Notes under the pieces: generated by a model
Seen by the model: only the letters and a program-made list of their open reading frames with translations
Told to the model about the DNA's origin: nothing
Databases searched by the model: none
Position numbers and translations under genes: made by a program
Part shown: positions 37,326 through 49,300 of the stretch, piece by piece
How the letters are laid out: each line of letters begins with the position of its first letter
Position numbering within the stretch: position 1 is the first letter of the stretch
Assembly: GCA_000149265.1 (NCBI GenBank)
Contig: CH002580.1
Location: forward strand, 207,295 to 271,294
Direction of reading: 5' to 3'
Length of the DNA: 64,000 bases
Source of the DNA: Ciona savignyi
Lineage: Eukaryota; Chordata; Ascidiacea; Phlebobranchia; Cionidae

Positions 37326-40300
37326 TTAATTTTCTCTGCGGCATGGATTAACAATTTCCCCTTGTCTACAAATCTGGCACGCATGATGGACGTACGCCAT
37401 TCTGTCGCAGCACCGACGTCTTCCATCTATTGGGAAATATTCAGTAATCAGTATCGTTACATAGTAAGGTTAAAAATAAAACATTTAATTTCAGAGCCTT
37501 AGCGCTGTGCAGATAGAATATTTTGAAACTTACCGATTGCGATAATATTTCTTCCGCAACACGAATGTGTTCCCGAGTAATAAGGACGAGCACCACAACA
37601 TTCATCTGGTTTCACGCTATTTGGAATAAGGTCTACAAAGAGCATATTTAGAATTAGCACATGTTATTTGATCGTTGTGTTCAAATAAAATATTATTATA
37701 TGCGAAGAATTCGCAAATGCGAAGGAATTCGCAAATGTGAATAGATTGGATTTTGTATGTAAACCATCGCGAAAATTAGCTGGGAATTGTGGTCACCGAC
37801 TGTTCAACATAAATTTGTAACTTCTATGTAAATATTGGTTTTCTGTTGGCGAACATGGTAAGTGAAGCGATCTTCCAAAAGTGCTTCACCTTCTGTGTAT
37901 ATTCAAGTAAGATGTGGAACCGCTTGTTTTCAGGGGTATGGTTAGTACATGGGACTACCGGCCACAGAATAGACGCATGCACAAAATTATTGATAGCTAT
38001 AGAAATAATTGCATAAAACAAAAATTTTTGGAAAACAAGTAAGACAAAATAATAAAAAAAATCTAAAAGTTCTTACGTTGTCCTAACCCAGCGATAATGC
38101 AAATTAGTGGTTTGGCTACAAATAATGCTTGTGATACAAAATCCCTCGGGCCAGGGACCAATGAGTTCTGACTCGCTCGGATAGTTATCTGGGGACCTTC
38201 TATGTCATTTGTTACACAACGTGCATGAATAAAGTACGCTGGATCCAACGGCGCGCCGAGTAAGAATATTCCCTGTAAAGAAGTAAATATTAATACCGTT
38301 TAGTTGTGCATTTTTTATGAGTTACGGTTAGTGTTTGCCATATTTAAATGTGCATTATTATATTGACCAAGGTAAAGTATGAATTCAATGATAATAAAAC
38401 ATCATCTTGTCATCCCTTACTCAACGAAAATGGACAATAAATATGTTGTTATGAATTTGAAAAAGCCAATAATTACTGATCATGAAGCCTTAGTGCCGTT
38501 TTCTGTTGAAAAAAACTATGTTAGCTACCAAATAATGAATTAGTTGTTTAATATCCATGTACTATTAAGGTCCACATTGTTAGATTTCTATCCACATTAA
38601 AGCATTCCCGGAAATACCAACAAAGCTGATGTCTCCTCCTTCAGCATACCATTATTAGACAATTCACGGGGGATTTTTTTAATATGGCGATTTTTTTGAA
38701 AAAAAAAATGCACTGAATAAAACTACGCAATGATTAAACCAATACATATAGAGCGCTACGCTACCCAAAGTTTGTGTGTGTGGAAAAAGGCATTTAATTA
38801 ACAATGATTGCACCCGTTGGTTTTATGGATTAAATAGGCAGTACACAATGCCTATAATATGTAAACAAAATACAATACGACAGAAACCCGAGTGTTAATT
38901 CGTGCAAACAATTTTTATGTTTTCCATCCGTGAGGATAAACACAGTATTCGGTTTAACCTAAAACAAACTAAAACTGACTTACGTCCGTTATGTTTCCAT
39001 ACACCGGCCTAACCGTTCCATTTACACCAGGGCTATAAAATACTTTGACGTATGGGCAACTTCCAACTTTCGGCTGTGCGAAACTGACGTGTATTCCATT
39101 GTCCTCTTTGGTAAGTCTACTGATTACTGGATACGAAGGAACTAAGAATTAAAAAAACGTCGTTAATATATGCCGTAAAAAACAATTTTTATAAGCTATG
39201 AACAATCTAGGAATGTCAGCCAAGTTTACCATCATTTGTAAAACTATATATACAGTGCATGCTGTATGTTAATGCACGCCGAATTCCCAGGTTAAACAAC
39301 TACATTTGATGAGTAGTAGAAACTGTGTGTTCCCGAGTCACCAATTCAAACTTGTTCACCATATACTGGTAAAGACTTATATTTTTGTTGGTCAACAAAG
39401 AACAAACTTTTTCTATATCTTTATTTCGTCATCGATTTGTATTGATTTTGATCAACCGTGTATTTCTAACCAGTGGAAATTGTGCGGTATACATTTTGGG
39501 GATTTTCCGTTTTAAACTGTGATATTTTAATTCAACGTATTCCACACTTTTACAAGTTGCTTTAAAGTTTTAAAAAATATCCGATAACGATTAAGGCTAC
39601 CTGGGTTGGAAGGGGAATTTCCATGCAAGAGACTAAAGAATATAAAAAATACAAATAAGTATTAAAACAATACAGTAATGGAAAATAACTAATAAATTTA
39701 AAAATAGCCCAGTTTTACCCAGAAATCCTTATAAATATAAGAACCAAACCTAATTATAACGCACCATTTACACCATCGTTATTTTTTGTCTTTATCGATG
39801 GGTGTTGCATTAAAGCGTCCGGATTTTTCATGTACGTGGTGATCGTGCATTATATTTATGACAAAATTTTAAATGTTAGAAGTGTTCCAGGATTAAACTG
39901 GTAACCGTTATTTCGAGATCACAAACACCATTTACACGATCCTTTAAAATTTAGGTAGAATATTAAAATCCAGTCTCGAGATGTCTGCTAACAACACGAA
40001 AAAAGTTAAATACTTGAAATAAATCCGATTTTGCTTTCACTAATCGTTAGAAATCCTTTTGGTCAATAAATTCTCTGTTTGGCCATACCTAGATAAGATT
40101 GCCTAGAAATTCTTAAAAGTTTTGATCCAAGTCAATAACTCTTTTTGAAAGAAGGCATACCTAATACAATCATGATTCAGAAACAAATCACGATTTTTTT
40201 CTCTATAGTTTTCGTTTTCTTTTGTGTTTAAGACAACATTGGTTACCGGACTAATATTTCGCCAAATCAGATCTAAATTCAAATATCTTGCCAAGCGTTA

Positions 40301-43300
40301 TTATCGAAGAAAGCTTATTCCCCGTACATGTTTTTTTTTTTATGACTCCGGGGTATTCCCTTAGATTTATCACCAATTTTTGGGTTTCTGCATGTATAGA
40401 TAATGTTATCTAACAATTTTTACACATTCAATCCGATTAGATCCTGATTGAAGATGTCGGGCGAAATCGCTCTGACAATCATGAGTTAAAAACGTATCTT
40501 GATTTTTTAAGGTAAATCCCAGGGTAAATGTCTGCTTTCTTGTATTTATAAACACAGTGACCAACATTCCACCTAATCCAATCGAAATTGGGGCTGACGT
40601 CTTGTCAAGCGCAACGTTATCAAGTCCATATTGTCAGGCGCTATAGTTTATTAATTTTTCAATAAAGTGAATATTTTTTTAGTAGAAGTTTCTTTTATGT
40701 ATTAGCGAATTTCGTTAAATTTAGCTATTTCAGTTCCGAGATATCGGCTTTCATATAACATCAAAGCCGAAAATGGTATCGTTTTTTACAATTTTTGTTC
40801 TATTGGGAATTTATCTTAAATATGTGTCTTTGTACTTGTAAGATTTATCGTCGCAATTATTGTTTATATTATATCGATGTCACTAGGGAATAAGATCGGT
40901 ATTGTATTCCCTTTTTTCCCGCAATTTCACCGAACTATAAAACGCTTGTTTTTTACCGCATGAGCATTATCGTGAGGTAATCGGTCTTTTGGTAGTATGT
41001 TTTGGAATTAACGGTTAGAAAGATGTGTATGACGTGCTTTGGCTCCTGTTCAGCCACAATTTGGTAGATATTGGCTTTATTTCTCAAACTAGTAATTTTT
41101 GTGATAATTAAATTGTACATATATTTTTCCTTAGAAAACCGTCATTTCAAGACCTTTCATTTTCGCCATCATTCAAATTCGAATAAATTCACAAGTTTTG
41201 GACAATGACGCGTTATTTCAAACTCTGAATAAAGGACGCCGTCTATAAGCATACTGCAACCTCTCATTAAGACAGGTGTTAGGAGCCAGCACCTTGTCGG
41301 GAAGTTACATCGTTTTCAAATTTCTTGGACTACCGTCGTCGTTCCCGTCCAGTCGTCGTTCTCGTCCAGTCGTCGTTCCCGTCCAGTCGTCGTTCCCCGT
41401 TGCCGATTCCCGTTGACGATTCCCGTCGCCGATTCCCGTTGACGATTCCCGTTGACGATTCCCGTTGACGATTCCCGTTGACGATTCCCGTCGCCGATTC
41501 CCGTTGACGATTCCCGTTGCCGATTCCCGTTGACGATTCCCGTTGCCGATTCCCGTTGCCGATTCCCGTTGCCGATTCCCGTTGACGATTCCCCTCGCCG
41601 ATTCCCGTTGCCGATTCCCGTTGCCGATTCCCGTTGACGATTCCCGTCGCCGATTCCCGTTGACGATTCCCGTTGCCGATTCCCGTTGACGATTCCCGTT
41701 GCCGATTCCCGTCGCCGATTCCGGTTGACGATTCCCGTTGACGATTCCCGTTGCCGATTCCGGTTGACGATTCCCGTTGACGATTCCCGTTGACGATTCC
41801 CGTTGCCGATTCCCGTCGCCGATTCCCGTTGCCGATTTCCGTCGCCGATTCCCGTTGCCGATTCCCGTCGCCAATTCCCGTTCCTGAACGTTTTCAATTC
41901 CGTTATTCCTGCTGATAAGCCGCAAAATGAAGATTCCAAAGACTTTAAATTGTCTCAAACAACTTTACGTGGATGCCGAAAGGCTAATGCTTTCTCCAGT
42001 AGGTAGGACGTCACTACGTAAGCTCATACCAATAATCGACCGCGTATTTGACGAGCTAATGGACTTATGTGTAAATTTTCCAGAAGATCAACGGCTTGAA
42101 GATGTTTACATATCAAGAACTCAGTTAAAGAGTCAGAAACGTCAGTTCGATACGCATGTGCGTCAGTGGTTAAATAAAGCTGAATCACAATTAGCAAGGA
42201 CTAACCGCTGTACGTCGAGCATAATTTCTACTGCAAACTTTATCCGGAGTGAACGCCGAAAAAGCCAAATCAGGTTGAAACTCGCCGAACTTGCCTACAA
42301 GCAAGCTATGGACAGGTTGTTCGAAACACGCAAGCGTGCAAAGGAGCAAACAGATCGTGCTGCTGAAAGGAGACGCGTAGCAGCGAAAGAAGCCAATCAA
42401 AAAGCCCGCGAATCTATAGAAGCAGAGCGTGTCGCCAACAAAAAACAACCAGAATTTGAATACGCGAAGGCAGTTTCTAAAGCTCGAAAAGATGAAGAAA
42501 TCTTGGAGGCTCTAGACTCGACCTCACCAACATTACAACCCAACGTTGTTACCGTAACTACAACGAACAACCGCACTACAGTACGGCCTTCGCTTGCAGA
42601 CGCTCGATCCAACTTAAGCGATCACAAGAAATCAGTTGCAGAATTAACGTCGCCACGGACAAGTACAAAATACTTTACCGGGTAAGCCGTAGACACCAAC
42701 CCCCGCCCCCGTGTGTATTAAGCACGAAGCGTATTTGGAAATAAGCGCAGCCTGTTGAAAATCGATAAATGCTGCACCAGTATCAACACCGGCCAAGGTT
42801 TATATAAACGTTGGTTCCCGGTCAAGTTCGTTACGCAGACAAAGAGGTTGCTACCTGTGCATTTATCGATCAAAGTTCCACGACAACACGCTGTGAGGAG
42901 TCGATCGTAAGTTCACCAAAAGCTGCTGGTAATTCACGTTGTATTACGTTGCAAACCCTAACATCATCTCGTGTTTTAGATACAGTGTCCCTTGCACTCT
43001 CTGCCCAGCCTGTGAAGGGTGAAGATTGGAATAACCTCCCCGACGTCGTTGCTGTCGATAAGATATATAAGAATCCTAATGTATTACATGATCCGCAGGC
43101 GTTGCAGCGACACCATTATTTGCAAGGTGTGAAAATTCCACAGATCGAAAATGGATCAGTCAAGCTGCTAATCGGGGCGAAGGTTCCCCAAGTTTTCCGT
43201 GTCGAGTCTATGAGAAGCGGAAATGGTCGATGTCCCGACGCTGATCAACGAACCCGTCATAGGATGGTCACTTCTAGGCCCCTGTGGTGATAAAAGCCGT

Positions 43301-46300
43301 TCCAATTGTAAGGCCAGCGTTATGTTTTTAAAGGATGAAAGCGATCTCAAACCAATGATCGACGATCTCGATGACCTTAACGACAGCTTTCTTCGGTTCC
43401 CGACCTCGATTGAAGACCGAAGAGCACACGACCTTATGAAGGAATCAGTTAAGTTTGTTGATAATCATTATGAACTATCCCTCCCATGGTGCCACGATTA
43501 TGAGATTCCCCCAGATAATGGCGTCATGGCGATGGGGCGCCTTAAAGTTGTAGCAAAGCGACTTGTGCAAAACCCAAACATTAAACAAAAGTATGTCGAG
43601 CAAGTGAACAACATGATGACAAAGTGCTATTCAGAGAAGGTGCCATATGACGAAATCGTCACCGACCGCAGAATCTGGTACCTACATCACCAACCCGTTA
43701 CAAACCCTCACAAACCGGGCAAACTATGTTTAAATCAAATACATGAATTTCTTCTACAACGCGAAATTCAATGGAATTTCAACCCTCCCTGCGCTTCACA
43801 CATGGGTGGAGCCTGGGAAAGAATGATTAGATCCGTTCGTCGGATTTTACTTTCCATTTCAGGTGAAAAGTCATTGAACGATGATCAACTGACAACCCTG
43901 CTCGTGGAGTCCGAGGCAATATTGAATTGTCGACCTCTCACTCCCGTTACACTGGATATCGATGGCGAAACGCCATTAACACCGAACCACCTGCTCAAGG
44001 TGAACCCGTCAAGTGAACTGCCTCCAACTTTGACCAATGAACGGCAAAGTTACGCTCGACGCCGCTGGCGCTACGTTCTACATCTAGCCAACCGAATTTG
44101 GGCCAGATGGTCGGGAGTGTACCTCCGAACTATCATCGCACGCCAGAAATGGCACAAAAGAAAAGAAAACGTGAAGATAGGAGACGTTGTATTTCTGGTG
44201 GACAACACAACACCACGATCACAATGGTTCATTGGAAGAATCACCTCCGTGTACCCGGACAGCCACGGTGTAGTTCGAAATGTGCTAGTCAAAGCACGTG
44301 ACACCAAATTCAAGAGACCGATACACAAACTATGTATCATAGTACCCGCTACGGACGTGCGCAATGAGAGTGTTGACCCTGCTACAGCTCTCAACGAGAT
44401 TGCGGGCATTAGCCCGGTCATTGAATGAATCTTAACACGCGACGTAAATCTATTAATTTGTAAATTGCTCAATTGTACGATCTCGCAATTTGGGGGGGAG
44501 TGTAAGATTTATCGTCGCAATTATTGTTTATATTATATCGATGTCACTAGCGAATAAGATCGGTATTGTATTCCCTTTTTTCCCGCAATTTCACCGAACT
44601 ATAAAACGCTTGTTTTTTACCGCATGAGCATTATCGTGAGGTAATCGGTCTTTTGGTAGTATGTTTTGGAATTAACGGTTAGAAAGATGTGTATGACGTG
44701 CTTTGGCTCCTGTTCAGCCACAATTTGGTAGATATTGGCTTTATTTCTCAAACTAGTAATTTTTGTGATAATTAAATTGTACATATATTTTTCCTTAGAA
44801 AACCGTCATTTCAAGACCTTTCATTTTCGCCATCATTCAAATTCGAATAAATTCACAAGTTTTGGACAATGACGCGTTATTTCAAACTCTGAATAAAGGA
44901 CGCCGTCTATAAGCATACTGCAACCTCTCATTAAGACAGGTGTTAGGAGCCAGCACCTTGTCGGGAAGTTACAGTACTTGTAAACTTTATTTCCTGATTT
45001 TTTCCTGATTTTTTTTCTTGAAAGAAATATCCTTTTTTACATAGAAAAATTATAAGAAAAGAATAAGGTAAGAGCAATATGTCCTTCGGTTTCGAAGGAA
45101 ATTCATAATTGTAAAGGATTTACAAATGTAATGTACTTCAATGAACAAGTTAAAATTGTAGTTTTTGTATAATTATTGATAAAAAAGTGTAGACCAACTT
45201 GTAGAACGCATGACTTGAGCTTGTTGTACGCTTGGAACACCGTTAAGGATTGTGGTTATGTTGAACTTATAAGTAACCCCGGATTCCAATCGTTGTAGTC
45301 TCACGTTGACCAGGGAATCAGGCGAATGGACAGTGATTAGTTCCGTCATCCGCTCTCCGCTTGTCGACTGGAATTAATGTGAATTTATTGGTGCAGTGTT
45401 ATAAAATCATTGAATGGACATTGAATTGAATGAACATGCAATGCTTGGGGGCATAACGAGGTTACGTTATCTCGAACTTAATCATCCCGCACAGTCACGA
45501 CCTCGAATAGCACGATAAACATGAGAGAGTATGAGCACTCGATTTGGTGGCGTAAGAACTCTTATTTGTGTGTTGTTCAGCTTGTAAGCAATATTCACAA
45601 TTTCCTTTTGTACGAACAATCAAATACCCTTTTCGAAAGTTTAAACTAGTCGATAGTATTTAAACAAAACTTATTGTTTGTTTGACTAAGTCATTTCCCC
45701 TGATAAAACTCTACAAATGGCTGTGCTTATAAACTTTTAAAATTAAAATTGCCCACCAGCATATCAGTGTATTCAATTCTGTATTGTACTGTTCTGCCCT
45801 CTGTTAATGTGGTGGGTTGACGCCAGCGTAAATCAATCGAATTCGAAGTTACATTGGTGACTCGTAATGTCAGGGGTGGAGACGGTGCTGTGGTATAAAT
45901 ATTAGAGTTTTAGAGTAAGGACTTAAGAATTGGCCAAAGGAAAAGTCCGCACACCATATGAAAGGTTTGATAGCTGGGATGTGTTTAGGCTGGAGTTAAA
46001 GTTAGGATTAGTGATCGGTTCCAGTTGGCACTAGGATGCATTCGTTTATACAAATTTATCCCCGGCATGCTTGTGCATTGTACAGACTTGGATATACCAG
46101 TTAATGCTGGTCAGTCCATGTTAAACTGTATTCTCATTGGACGACAAACCTTTAATTTTACAATGTAAAAGTGAACTTACTCGTAGTGAAAGTAACAGTG
46201 TACGGTTCATTGCTAGGCACCCCTCCAGACATGGAGTAGACGTCAACAGTATATTCCGTACCGGGCCGAAGCCCCGTCACTGTATAAACGTCAAATCTAG

Positions 46301-49300
46301 AATGGATGGGATCTGTGCTTGGCGATCCAACTGTGCCGTGGTTTGGGTTGAACTCAAATGACCTTAATATTAAAACATAAACAAAATATTGTCATTTTCA
46401 GTTTAACTTTAGTTAAAAATCCTCTAATAGCGGCAGGTTAAACACATTTTGGTATAAAATTGTGCAACTGTCGTATAAAGGTAATAAACTAACTTTCTTA
46501 CACGAGAAGAAAACAAGCTGTGACAATTGGCATTTTGATACACATTAATTACTTACAGTTCTGGGTCATATATTCCTACTAGAGGTCCCAAGGTATGCAA
46601 CGTTGCGTGTGTTGTGCCAACGTCCTTCACTTCAACACTGAACGGCTTTTTCGGTGCTGATTTGCATTATTACTTTTTTGATTATTTGTTATGGAATATA
46701 TTTATAGTTATGCAGAATATTTCTATATAACTGGATATCGTTTAATCTCGCAAGCATGTATATGAAAAACACCATTAACAATCTCGTGCATTATGTTTCT
46801 GATATATCTTAATTTTACATTAATGTACGTATACTTACGGATGCGAGTAGTTTTAGTGATGGGTTGACTGTAAACGTAGTCATAAGGCGGACCAATTTTC
46901 GTTTGTACTGAAACATTGTATGCCTCGCCTGTTATATAAACATTGAGTAAAAATTTTATTTTCATAATGAGTATTACATATTTATTATATCTTTCAAAAA
47001 ATCATGGAAAGTCGTAAAGTGTCAAGGAGAAAGTATTACCAGGCTGTGTTTCGAAACAAACGAACGGACTCATCCTTGGATTTTTTGCATATACCGGTAA
47101 TTCTGTCGATACATCGGTTGCGCTAACCAATGGATCACACAGGCGTTTAAGATGTTGTGAATATTTTTTTTAACCTTGCCAAGTTTCGAATCCATTATGC
47201 ATGATTATGGCCTCGTCACTCCGTTTTTTTATGGAAGTCTGTATATGTATTGGCTTCGTTAACCATTCGGCAACACGACCGCACATATGTTGTGAATAAA
47301 ATGCATACACCAAATGGCACACGGATGTAGCGACACCAGCAGCCGAAATGATATTCAAAGGTTATACAATACCAGCGGTCAGCCCACTGTATATTCTGCT
47401 GGTAATGTCGGTCTCCCCCGTTGACATATCTTGTGGAAAAAGTTTTATTCCTTCCTTCGTTTGAATCTGTACTCTATACTCGTAAAGTGCTGAAGATGCT
47501 GTTTGATTTGTAAATTGAGATCATTATAGATGTGAAGATCGTTATTAAAGTTTTATCTTAAGTTTTGTGCTGGTTATATCATGTCGACGCGCCACTTATT
47601 CTTTAAAGGGGAACTGAAGTCAATTTTAAGAATATCTTAATAAATGGAAAAAAATACGCTGATTTTAAAAATCAAATCAGTTTCTTCCAATATTTTTTGG
47701 TTAAAGAGTTATGAGCAAATATGTATTTCATTTTATGGTAGGGGATTTCCCGTATTACGTCACTGACGTTGTTGAGATTTCGTGCCTATATGCATTGTAT
47801 ACAATCATGTGTCAGTTTAGAGGTGAATTAGTAACAGAAGCGCCTGCAGGAGCGTTGTATTTTCGTTTTTATTATGCAGACTTAGCATAACACTTGTCAT
47901 ATAGTCTTACTGAACCAATGTACATGGTGACAGCTTACTTTAAGCGCGGTCATTAAGGCCTGCACGGTCCTGGACCTAAGCTGAATGCTGAGGTATACAG
48001 GTCTCGTATTTAAATGACTTTAGAATAATAAGTCTTAGCAATTTATATCATAAATAATAAAAGTGAAAACAGAACAAGAAAACTATAACAGAATGCATTA
48101 AACTGTAACTGCCAGCAATTTATAGAAATAAACCAGCCATTAGGCAAAGGCTAGACTATGCGGTGGGAAAAGCCTATTTCTTTCATGGTTTACCTTGGCT
48201 GTTTGTATAATGTTTTGCTGTTGTGTATGTGGTGCATTTAATGTCTGCTGTTATTGAAACTGAGCATTAGCCTACTGGTTGAGAATACCACTTATTGCAA
48301 AAAACAGTTAATCCACAGTTGAGTAGCTGATGTGTAGTGTGACAATAAGTACACAGCAAGCACTCAGATAAGTAAGTGAAGAATATATATAATAGATCTT
48401 TACTTAACTACCCAAATACGTTAATAAGAATGTACCACATTTCTAATTTAGTTCTTTTTATTAGATATTGTAAAATGCCTAAAGTTAAGCCACTGAGAAG
48501 GAAGAAAGAGTGATTGGAGTATATTGTTTTGCTCCAGGATGTACAAATTTCTATTACAGCACACGAAATTCCAATCCACCTGTGCTCTTCCATCGATTTC
48601 CTCACAACGACAAAAAACGGTTGAAGCAATGGATACAACAATACAAGCGTTCTAAACAACCTGGAAAAAGAACCGCAGTGTGTAGTGCACATATTTGTGA
48701 CAAGGATTATCATAGTAAAATTGTATTTGACTCCAATGGAGTAGCCAAGATGATAAAAACAAACCCCACTTGGTGAAAAATACAGCTTCCAACAATTTTA
48801 AATTTTTCTGATTATGATTTTAAACATAGTGATCAACCCAGTACATCAAGTGCAACTTCAAGAACTTCTTTATCCAAGCAGATATTTGAAAAATAAGGGC
48901 TTTTAGTAATGCAAGTCCAGTCTGGCATTATTTTGTGCACAAATGCATGTACATTCATGCAGCATAAACATTCTTGCGGTGTGTCCATAAGAATACAGTT
49001 TTTGCAACGGCACCAAGTCATGTCAATAGGTAATGTTTCTAAATAAACATTTTCTTCTATGGGGCTTGCATCTTCAAACGACTACTTTCAGACGTTTTCC
49101 TTGGTTCAAACGCACATGACTAAATTTGTGTTGTTTTATTGTGTACAATAAAACTTCTTTCATCCATGCCAAAATGCTGAAAACTGTCATCCATTTTAGT
49201 GTTACAACATTAACTTAAATTTACTCTAGAAATGAAGAAAACGAAAGAAATTTGTTAAAACTTCTATGCATATGTATACCAAATCTCTCACACTCTCAGT

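Larger units (their letters stand above)
40837..44973 (+). mobile_element. Young, internally deleted BEL/Pao LTR retrotransposon
   Basis: Two 473-bp LTRs (TGTAAG...TTACA) enclose ~3.2 kb and are flanked by a 5-bp target duplication GTACT (40832-40836, 44974-44978). The LTRs differ at one base I can find (g at 40887, c at 44551). The internal part has a minisatellite leader, a gag-like ORF, a protease-like segment, the start of RT, then directly the end of integrase and its C-terminal domain. RT catalytic blocks, RNase H and most of integrase are absent. BEL/Pao assignment rests on the GGAWERMIRSVRR integrase motif, the protease context and the pre-RT motif HQPVTNPHKPGK. It lies sense to its own strand and antisense to gene B, inside intron 10. 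Confidence 0.93.

Noticed and set aside
41398-41885. Direct-repeat array resembling a CRISPR
   Set aside because: Units abut with no spacers and lie inside a eukaryotic LTR element; it is a minisatellite.
41305-41958. Long minus-strand open frames of 207-217 codons with a 13-residue repeat
   Set aside because: They are produced by the 13-bp minisatellite, which stays open in several frames at once; no start context, neighbours or composition supports a gene.
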